DNA of 14,250 nucleotides, from NCBI GenBank assembly GCA_030838265.1, contig JAUTXA010000072.1, forward strand, positions 1-14,250, given 5' to 3'. The notes beneath the pieces are model-generated. The model had not been told where the DNA came from, ran no database searches, and worked only from the letters and a program-made list of their open reading frames with translations. Source of the DNA: Actinomycetota bacterium (GTDB lineage Bacteria; Actinomycetota; Acidimicrobiia; Acidimicrobiales; BP-101). A program made the translations under genes and the position numbers. Position 1 is the stretch's first letter; the number at the start of each line of letters is the position of its first letter. Shown here one piece after another: positions 9,472 to 14,250 of this stretch.

Positions 9472-9491
9472 CGGTAGGCCGGTCGCCCCAT
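9456..9491 (-). CDS. Possible 11-codon upstream ORF overlapping the ligase start
   Basis: ATG at 9491 has GGAGG at 9504-9500, eight bases upstream: the best ribosome-binding site in this region. It encodes MGRPAYRWSQC and stops at TGA 9458-9456. It is out of frame with the ligase, spans the TTG start (9471) and ends just beyond the GTG alternative (9462), so a terminating ribosome could restart on the ligase. No run of one amino acid suggests classical attenuation. A one-base sequencing error joining this ATG to the ligase frame is the main alternative. Confidence 0.4.
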   Translation of the reverse strand: MGRPAYRWSQC

Positions 9492-9545
9492 CGGCGCAGC
9501 CTCCGAGTCGCGCATCGAGCGCCTACCAAGAAATCTGGCCAAGAT

Positions 9546-9572
9546 TGTCGATCTCGCGAGTCGCCGTTCGTC
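9546..9572 (+). promoter_or_regulatory. Putative ECF42-type promoter of the DGPF-sigma operon
   Basis: TGTCGA (9546-9551), a 17-base spacer and CGTC (9569-9572) match the -35 TGTCGA and -10 CGA/TC pattern that I recall being reported for ECF42-group sigma factors. The downstream genes encode a DGPF protein and an ECF42-like sigma factor, so the element fits positive autoregulation. The expected start is near 9579, giving a short leader before the Shine-Dalgarno GGAGG at 9607-9611. The spacer contains the perfect palindrome CTCGCGAG (9553-9560). Confidence 0.6.
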
Positions 9573-9584
9573 GTAGGGACGACA

Positions 9585-9601
9585 GCGGCGAGAGACGCCG
9601 C
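9585..9601 (+). other. Small hairpin in the DGPF leader
   Basis: Arms gcggcg (9585-9590) and cgccgc (9596-9601) pair around agaga, ending five bases before the GGAGG Shine-Dalgarno sequence (9607-9611). It would lie near the 5' end of a transcript from the putative ECF42 promoter and could stabilise it. No further evidence of function is visible. Confidence 0.3.
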
Positions 9602-9617
9602 CAACCGGAGGTCCCAC

Positions 9618-9971
9618 ATGCGCTACATGTTCCTTATCTACGGCGAAGAGCCCTCGACTGACGCTCCCCCCAACCCCGAGGACTTTCAGGGCGTGATGGA
9701 CGCCTACAACAACTTCACCAAGGAGGTCGCCGACGCCGGGGTCCTGCTCGCCGGTGATGCCCTGAACGGCATCGCCACCGCCACCACCGTCCAGGTCCGC
9801 GACGGCAAGACCCTCACCACCGACGGCCCCTTCGCCGAGACCAAGGAGACCCTCGGTGGCTTCTACATGATCGAGTGCAAGGACCTCGACGACGCCATCG
9901 CCTGGGCCGCCAAGCTCCCCGGCTCGTGGCACGGCAAGGTCGAGATCCGCCCGGTCATGGAGTTCGACTGA
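9618..9971 (+). CDS. YCII/DGPF-domain protein, ECF42 sigma partner
   Basis: This is a 117-residue single-domain YCII-related protein with a ferredoxin-like fold. It starts MRYMFLIYGEE and carries the diagnostic TDGPFAETKETLGGFYMIE (residues 68-86), with DGPF at 69-72. Members of this group lie next to ECF42 sigma factors in many genomes. They are proposed targets of the sigma factor and may be small enzymes or ligand-binding proteins; the biochemical role is not settled. The ATG at 9618 has a perfect GGAGG six bases upstream. An ECF42-type promoter precedes it, and its stop codon overlaps the presumed CTG start of the sigma gene, so the two are co-transcribed and probably coupled. Length is normal and no signal peptide is present, so it is cytoplasmic. 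Confidence 0.93.
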   Translation: MRYMFLIYGEEPSTDAPPNPEDFQGVMDAYNNFTKEVADAGVLLAGDALNGIATATTVQVRDGKTLTTDGPFAETKETLGGFYMIECKDLDDAIAWAAKLPGSWHGKVEIRPVMEFD

Positions 9972-11221
9972 TCGCTCCGTCCGCCACCGACGTCGGCGAC
10001 ATCTTCCGCCGGGAGTCGGGTCGAGCGGTTGCCACCCTGATCCGCCTCCTCGGTGACTTCGACCTCGCCGAGGAGGCGGTGCAGGACGCCTTCGTGGTGG
10101 CCCTCGAGCGCTGGCCCGCCGACGGCGTGCCCGCCAACCCCGGGGGGTGGATCACGACGACCGCCCGCAACCGGGCCCTCGACCGCGTACGGAGGGAAGG
10201 GAAGCGAGGGGCGAAGGAGGTGGCGGCCGCCTTCGAGGCTGACCAGGGCGACGATGACCGCGTGCCCGACGGCTACCGCTCGGCGGTGAGTGACGACCGG
10301 TTGCGGCTGATCTTCACCTGTTGCCACCCCGCCTTGGCAACCGAGGCCCAGGTGGCGCTCACCCTTCGCACCCTGGGCGGCTTGGCGACGGCCGAGGTGG
10401 CCCGGGCCTTCTTGTTGCCGGAGGCGACCATGGCCCAACGTCTGGTGCGGGCCAAGCGCAAGATCCGCGAGGCCCGCATCCCTTACGTGGTGCCCGCCGA
10501 CCACCTGTTGCCCGATCGGCTGGGCCCGGTGCTGGCCACCATCTACCTGATCTTCAACGAGGGGTACAGCGCCACATCCGACGAGGGCCTGCTGCGGGTC
10601 GATCTGGCGGATGAGGCCGTCCGCCTGGCCACCCTCGTCACCGTGTTGCTGCCCGACGAGCCCGAGGCTTGGGGCCTGCTCGCCCTGCTCTGTCTCCAGC
10701 ACTCGCGCCGGGCCGCTCGCCTCGACGAGGCCGGCGACCTTGTCCTGCTCGAGGATCAAGACCGCACGCGATGGGACGGAGGCGACATCACCTCTGGGCT
10801 GGCCGCCCTCGACCACGCCCTTCGCTTTCGCCGGCGAGGCCCCTTCCAGGTGCAGGCCGCCATCGCCGCCGTGCACGCCCAGTGCCCGTCGTGGGACGAG
10901 ACCGACTGGGTCGAGATCGCCGCCCTCTACGGGGCCCTGGCTGCCCTCCAGCCCTCGCCGGTCGTCGAGCTGAATCGCGCCGTGGCGGTGTCGATGGTCG
11001 CCGGGCCCGACGAGGGCCTCGCCATCTGCGAGCCCTTGGCCGAGGCCCTCGACGGCTACTACCTGTTCCATGCCATGCGGGCCGACTTCTTTCGCCGCCT
11101 CGACCGGATGGACGAGGCGGCCGCCGCCTACGACCGCGCCCTCGCCGTGGTCAGCAACCCTGTCGAGCGACGCTTCCTCGAACGGAGGCGGGCGGCGGTA
11201 GGGTCGCCCCATGAGCACTGA
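9968..11221 (+). CDS. ECF42-type RNA polymerase sigma factor with C-terminal TPR-like domain
   Basis: This is an approximately 417-residue ECF sigma factor. Region 2 is at about 12-80 (LLGDFDLAEEAVQDAF, then WITTTARNRALDRVRR). Region 4 is at about 105-175 (DDRLRLIFTCCHPALA, then LATAEVARAFLLPEATMAQ and RAKRKIREARIPY). The long C-terminal part has the LPDRLGPVLATIYLIFNEGY motif and TPR-like helices near the end (LNRAVAVSMVAG, then ADFFRRLDRMDEAAAAYDRAL). This architecture plus a DGPF neighbour defines the ECF42 group, which lacks an anti-sigma factor and is thought to be controlled through its own C-terminal extension. The start is unusual: the expected N-terminus has no ATG, GTG or TTG. CTG 9968, with GGAG five bases upstream and CTGA overlapping the DGPF stop, fits best. 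GTG 9875 would overlap DGPF by 97 bases, and GTG 10079 would cut into region 2. Confidence 0.92.
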   Translation: MIAPSATDVGDIFRRESGRAVATLIRLLGDFDLAEEAVQDAFVVALERWPADGVPANPGGWITTTARNRALDRVRREGKRGAKEVAAAFEADQGDDDRVPDGYRSAVSDDRLRLIFTCCHPALATEAQVALTLRTLGGLATAEVARAFLLPEATMAQRLVRAKRKIREARIPYVVPADHLLPDRLGPVLATIYLIFNEGYSATSDEGLLRVDLADEAVRLATLVTVLLPDEPEAWGLLALLCLQHSRRAARLDEAGDLVLLEDQDRTRWDGGDITSGLAALDHALRFRRRGPFQVQAAIAAVHAQCPSWDETDWVEIAALYGALAALQPSPVVELNRAVAVSMVAGPDEGLAICEPLAEALDGYYLFHAMRADFFRRLDRMDEAAAAYDRALAVVSNPVERRFLERRRAAVGSPHEH

Positions 11222-11927
11222 GGAGGGCATCGAGCGCATCCTGGTCGTCGTCGCCCATCCCGATGACGTCGACTTCGGCAGCGCGGGTGCCATCGCGACG
11301 TGGACCGACGGCGGCGTCGAGGTCAGCTACTGCATCGTGACCGACGGCGATGCCGGTGGCTTCGATCCCGCCGTGCCACGAAGTGAGATCGCCGGCATCC
11401 GGCGGGCCGAGCAGACGGCGGCGGCCAAGGAAGTAGGGGTGAGCGATCTCTACTTCCTCGGGTACCCCGACGGCCGGCTGACCGTCACCATCGAGCTGCG
11501 ACGAGACATCTCGCGGGTGATCCGCCAGGTGCGGCCGCAACGGGTGGTGTGCCAAGCGCCGGAGCGGAACTGGGAGCGCATCTACGCCAGCCACCCCGAC
11601 CACATGGCGGCGGGCGAGGCCGCACTCTGCGCCGTCTATCCCGATGCCCGCAACCCCTTCGCCCATCCCGAGCTGGCGGCCGAGGGACTCGAGGCCCACA
11701 CGGTCCCCGAGGTGTGGGTGCAAGGGGGCAAGGCTCCGAATCGCTATGTCGACGTGACCGACGTGTTCGACCGCAAGATCGCCGCCCTTCGCTGCCACGT
11801 CAGCCAGCTGACCGACCCCGATGCCATCGATGAGCGCATGCGGATGTGGGGCGGGGCCAATGCTGCGGCTGGAGGATTGCCCGAGGGCCGACTGGCCGAG
11901 TCGTACCAGGTGATCAGCACGGCCTGA
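11211..11927 (+). CDS. PIG-L (LmbE-like) family deacetylase
   Basis: This is a 238-residue zinc-dependent N-acetylglucosamine-type deacetylase. AHPDD (15-19) supplies the metal ligands His16 and Asp19 and the catalytic base Asp18; ASHPDHMAAG gives the third ligand, His131, with Asp130 next to it. The fold family includes MshB and Mca of mycothiol metabolism and antibiotic tailoring enzymes. This protein is somewhat short for MshB or Mca, so the general call is safer. Mycothiol conjugate turnover or sugar deacetylation are both possible. The ATG lies inside the sigma gene, overlapping it by 11 bases, with AGGG seven bases upstream. It is therefore likely the last gene of the DGPF-sigma operon and may be a target of the sigma-controlled response (inference). 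No signal peptide is seen. Confidence 0.92.
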   Translation: MSTEEGIERILVVVAHPDDVDFGSAGAIATWTDGGVEVSYCIVTDGDAGGFDPAVPRSEIAGIRRAEQTAAAKEVGVSDLYFLGYPDGRLTVTIELRRDISRVIRQVRPQRVVCQAPERNWERIYASHPDHMAAGEAALCAVYPDARNPFAHPELAAEGLEAHTVPEVWVQGGKAPNRYVDVTDVFDRKIAALRCHVSQLTDPDAIDERMRMWGGANAAAGGLPEGRLAESYQVISTA

Positions 11928-11947
11928 GGGTCTCACCGCGGCGGTCG

Positions 11948-12658
11948 TTACGGGTTGTCGCCGCCCCAGAAGCCGATGATCTTCCAGCCCTCGTCGGGAA
12001 AGCCGACGGCCTCGGCCACCTTGGCCGACGCCGTGTTGGCGGGATCGTGGAGGTAGGTCGGCACGGCGCCGTCGTCGAGCACGCGGCGCGCCGCCTGGGC
12101 GACGAGGCGACGGGCCAGGCCCTTGCCCCTCTGCGCCGCGTCGGTGCCGACCGAGAGCTCGTGGCCCCATTGGTCGTGCATCTTGCGGCCGACCCCGGCT
12201 GCGTAGTTGCCGTCGGTGTCCCAAGCGACCAGAACGTCGCCGTTGAACGGCTTCAACCAGCCCGGGACGCGGGAGTCTTGGCGCGACACCCACTCGCCGG
12301 TGTCGGGCAGGTCGACGGGCTGGGCGCACCAGCGAAAGATGCCCGAGCCGAGTCGGCCCTCGGCCCGTCCCAGGAGGCCGGCCAGCCGGGGGCTCAGCCG
12401 GTCGAGGTCGTCGTCGGGCCCGAGCGCCTCGACGACCTGGGAGACGAGGTCGGGGGGGACGGACAGCACAGTGCCTTCGGGAGTTGCGACTCCCGCCACG
12501 GGGCGGACGAGTCCGTCCCAACCCCGCTCCTGGCGACGATGCGAGCCGACGACGGTGACCCCGACGCGGGGCGGCGGCCACGCGCCGAGCCAGTCCGTCA
12601 GGTGGGCGACGAGGCGCGCCTTCGGTTCCACGGCCACAGGCTGCCAGAATGCGGCCAT
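11948..12658 (-). CDS. GNAT-family N-acetyltransferase
   Basis: This is a 236-residue protein with a C-terminal GNAT acyl-CoA-dependent acetyltransferase domain. Motif A is HELSVGTDAAQRGKGLARRL (166-185), in which QRGKGLA binds the acetyl-CoA pyrophosphate. Motif B is PTYLHDPANTASAKVAEAVGF (from 200). The N-terminal 120 residues are not recognised but resemble the variable half of larger GNAT proteins; the substrate is unknown. The frame is open further upstream, but ATG 12658 is chosen because GAAGG lies eight bases before it and the longer version would run into the oppositely transcribed LLM gene. GTG 12637 is an alternative. The start codon shares two bases with the LLM start on the other strand. 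It converges with the PIG-L gene, leaving 20 bases between them. Confidence 0.85.
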   Translation of the reverse strand: MAAFWQPVAVEPKARLVAHLTDWLGAWPPPRVGVTVVGSHRRQERGWDGLVRPVAGVATPEGTVLSVPPDLVSQVVEALGPDDDLDRLSPRLAGLLGRAEGRLGSGIFRWCAQPVDLPDTGEWVSRQDSRVPGWLKPFNGDVLVAWDTDGNYAAGVGRKMHDQWGHELSVGTDAAQRGKGLARRLVAQAARRVLDDGAVPTYLHDPANTASAKVAEAVGFPDEGWKIIGFWGGDNP

Positions 12659-13499
12659 GCGCTTTGCCTTCAAGACCTCACCCCAGAACACGACGTGGAA
12701 AGACATGCTCGACGTGTGGAGGGCGGCCGACGACATCGACGTCTTCGAGTCGGGCTGGACCTTCGACCACTTCTACCCGATCTTCAGCGACCCGACGGGC
12801 CCGTGCATGGAGGGCTGGGTCACGTTGACGGCGCTGGCTCAGGCCACCCAGCGACTCAGGGTTGGCGTGCTGGTGACGGGGATCGTGTACCGGCATCCCG
12901 CCCTCCTGGCCAACATGGCGGCCACCCTCGACATCGTCTCCAACGGCCGTCTCGAGCTGGGGATCGGGGCGGGATGGAACGAGGAGGAGTGCAAGGCCTA
13001 CGGCATCGAGCTGGGCTCGCTCAAGGAGCGCTTCGACCGCTTCGACGAGGCGTGCCAGGTCATCATCGGCCTCCTCACCCAGACGACGACGACCTTCGAC
13101 GGCACCTACTTCCAGTTGAAGGACGCCCGGTGTGAGCCCAAGGCGGTGCAAAGCCCACACCCGCCCATCTGCATCGGCGGTGGGGGAGAGAAGCGGACCT
13201 TGCGGGCCGTGGCTCGCTACGCCGAGCACTGGAACGTCCCGGGCGGCTCGGTCGAGGACTTCAGCCACAAGCTCGACGTCCTCAAGGGTCACTGCGCCGA
13301 TGCAGGCCGCGATGCCGGAGAGATCACGACCTCGACCCACCTGCGCCTTGGTGACGACGGCGACCCTGGCCCCGTCGTCGAGCAGGCCGCCGCCTTCGCC
13401 GAGGCGGGGATGGACCTGGGCATCGTCTACCTGCCGCCGCCCCACAAGGCAGGCGTCCTCGAGCCTTTGGCCACCGCCCTCTCGGCCCTGCGCTCCTGA
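12657..13499 (+). CDS. LLM-class F420-dependent oxidoreductase
   Basis: This is a 280-residue luciferase-like monooxygenase-family TIM barrel. Features include the N-terminal strand MRFAFKTSP, LRVGVLVTGIVYRHPALLA (68-86), VSNGRLELGIGAGWNEEE (94-111; the phosphate/cofactor loop), PHPPICIGGGGEKRTL (167-182), and RYAEHWN. In actinobacteria most such proteins use coenzyme F420 rather than FMN, and act in redox steps on small molecules; the substrate here is unknown. The ATG at 12657 begins at the conserved N-terminus but has no clear Shine-Dalgarno sequence. CAGAAT (12645-12650) ends six bases upstream, as expected for a -10 of a leaderless transcript, although the first base deviates from TANNNT. 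Its TGA overlaps the ATG of the next gene (TGATG), so it probably leads an operon with DUF3817 and Rieske genes. Confidence 0.93.
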   Translation: MRFAFKTSPQNTTWKDMLDVWRAADDIDVFESGWTFDHFYPIFSDPTGPCMEGWVTLTALAQATQRLRVGVLVTGIVYRHPALLANMAATLDIVSNGRLELGIGAGWNEEECKAYGIELGSLKERFDRFDEACQVIIGLLTQTTTTFDGTYFQLKDARCEPKAVQSPHPPICIGGGGEKRTLRAVARYAEHWNVPGGSVEDFSHKLDVLKGHCADAGRDAGEITTSTHLRLGDDGDPGPVVEQAAAFAEAGMDLGIVYLPPPHKAGVLEPLATALSALRS

Positions 13500-13828
13500 T
13501 GCCCGACTACGCCGATGAGACCACCACCGAGCTTGAGCGCAAGGTCAAGACGATGCGCTGGGTCTGCGTGGTCGAGACCGTCTCGTACTGCGTGCTGCTC
13601 GGGCTCTGGATCGCGGGCAGCCGTCTCGGAGTACAGCTCGCCGGGTCATTGCACGGCACCATCTTCCTCGCCTTCGCGGCGATGACGTTTGGCCTCATGA
13701 AGCCGCTGGGGTGGACGTGGAGGTTCCTCGCCGCCGCCTTGCTGACTGGGCCTATCGGCTCGCTCATCGTCCTCCAGCGACTCCGCCAGCCCGTCCCGTC
13801 TGCGGTTGGCGTGCGCGCCGCGGCGTGA
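13499..13828 (+). CDS. DUF3817-domain small integral membrane protein
   Basis: This is a 109-residue protein with three predicted transmembrane helices (about 22-40, 48-67 and 74-93). The spacing of polar residues is characteristic of DUF3817: VVETVSYCVLLG with Glu26 in helix 1 and AGSLHGTIFLAFA with His52 in helix 2. Function is unknown for the family; a role in the cytoplasmic membrane is all that can be said. The N-terminal 20 residues are charged and cytoplasmic, and the C-terminus after 95 is a short alanine/valine-rich tail. The ATG overlaps the LLM stop by one base and its TGA overlaps the next start (GTGA). It is thus embedded in a coupled three-gene unit, although DUF3817 genes are often found with unrelated neighbours. 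Confidence 0.87.
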   Translation: MPDYADETTTELERKVKTMRWVCVVETVSYCVLLGLWIAGSRLGVQLAGSLHGTIFLAFAAMTFGLMKPLGWTWRFLAAALLTGPIGSLIVLQRLRQPVPSAVGVRAAA

Positions 13829-14250
13829 GCTCCACCCTCCCGGCGTCGTGGTACTCCGACGCCACGGTGTGGGAACGGGAGCGCCGAGGTGTGTTTGCGA
13901 AGGAGTGGGTGCTGGTGGCGCGGCGGGACCAGCTCTCGCAGCCCGGGTCGTACGTGGCCACCGACGTGGTCGGTTTCCCCATCGTGGTGGTGGCGGGTGC
14001 CGACGGTGAGCTACGAGGCTTCCACAACGTGTGCCGGCACCGGGCCGGCCCTTTGGTCTACGACGGCGAGGGAAGCCTGCAGCGCTTTGTGTGCCGCTAT
14101 CACGGATGGGCGTACGGCCTCGACGGCGCCCTGCTGAACGCCCGCGACTTCGGCGACGACCCTGGGCTCGAGCCTGTCTGCTTGGGCTTGTTGGCCGTCA
14201 GCGTCGACGAGTGGGCCGGGCTCGTCTTCGTCAATCTGGCTCCCGACGGT
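13825..14250 (+). CDS. Rieske [2Fe-2S] aromatic ring-hydroxylating oxygenase alpha subunit, 5' part
   Basis: The first 142 residues of a Rieske non-heme iron oxygenase are present; the gene runs off the window. It starts at GTG 13825 within GTGA, overlapping the DUF3817 stop by four bases. The N-terminus SSTLPASWYSD and the segment VFAKEWVLVARRDQL (23-37) are typical of alpha subunits. The Rieske cluster ligands are Cys70-Arg-His72 and Cys90-Arg-Tyr-His93, followed by GWAYGLDGAL and WAGLVFVNLAP. The mononuclear iron site expected in the C-terminal catalytic domain is outside the window, so substrate class and completeness cannot be judged. Family members hydroxylate or demethylate aromatic, choline-like or steroid substrates using a reductase partner, which should be sought downstream. 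Coupling to an F420-type LLM oxidoreductase suggests a catabolic or tailoring pathway (inference). Confidence 0.93.
   Translation, partial: MSSTLPASWYSDATVWERERRGVFAKEWVLVARRDQLSQPGSYVATDVVGFPIVVVAGADGELRGFHNVCRHRAGPLVYDGEGSLQRFVCRYHGWAYGLDGALLNARDFGDDPGLEPVCLGLLAVSVDEWAGLVFVNLAPDG

Noticed and set aside
9875..9967. N-terminal extension of the sigma factor from GTG 9875
   Set aside because: The extension is an Arg/Gly/Pro-rich shadow of the DGPF frame, unlike a sigma N-terminus, and would overlap the DGPF gene by 97 bases.
9863..11293. 476-residue minus-strand frame opposite the sigma gene
   Set aside because: No recognisable motif; the plus-strand frame contains sigma regions 2 and 4.
11938..11964. 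Hairpin gcggcg/cgccgc between the convergent PIG-L and GNAT genes
   Set aside because: Only six base pairs around a 15-base loop; too weak in GC-rich DNA to call a terminator.
11151..12581. 476-residue minus-strand frame across the PIG-L gene and GNAT 3' half
   Set aside because: It covers two genes with clear catalytic motifs and shows only Arg/Gly/Ala-rich sequence.

Overview
The window is strongly GC-rich. It uses GTG, TTG and possibly CTG starts, and many genes overlap by 1-11 bases. It carries a B12-dependent ribonucleotide reductase, an F420-type LLM oxidoreductase, an ECF42-like sigma factor with a DGPF partner, a PIG-L deacetylase and a DUF3817 protein. Together these suggest a high-GC actinobacterium, perhaps an Acidimicrobiia-like lineage; the class-level placement is inference. 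No tRNA, rRNA, CRISPR array, insertion sequence or phage gene was seen, and no gene-free stretch exceeds about 250 bases.

Layout. (1) 1-2226: 3' part of nrdJ, facing a DedA-family membrane protein (2270-2959, minus); two long hairpins lie in tandem at the convergent ends. (2) 2960-3206: divergent intergenic region with a string of hairpins, the last holding the Shine-Dalgarno sequence in its loop, ahead of a 1038-residue SNF2-type helicase and a coupled 97-residue basic protein (6320-6613). That gene overlaps the end of the next, opposite-strand gene by 30 bp, again with two tandem hairpins. (3) 6584-9471, minus strand: a glutamine-synthetase-like ligase, an SDR dehydrogenase and a class I glutamine amidotransferase, read in that order. 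This is probably a gamma-glutamylamide route for handling an amine. An 11-codon upstream ORF with a perfect Shine-Dalgarno sequence overlaps the ligase start. (4) 9546-11927, plus strand: a DGPF/YCII protein, an ECF42-type sigma factor with a C-terminal TPR-like region, and a PIG-L deacetylase, tightly overlapping. A TGTCGA-N17-CGTC element upstream fits the promoter described for ECF42 sigma factors. (5) 11948-14250: a GNAT acetyltransferase (minus) and an LLM oxidoreductase (plus) whose start codons share one CATG. The LLM gene is followed, with overlapping stop/start codons, by DUF3817 and the 5' part of a Rieske oxygenase.

The points most worth following are the apparently self-regulated DGPF-ECF42-PIG-L cassette with a non-canonical sigma start, the upstream ORF on the ligase operon, the head-to-head CATG starts, and the repeated pattern of tandem hairpins over convergent 3' ends.
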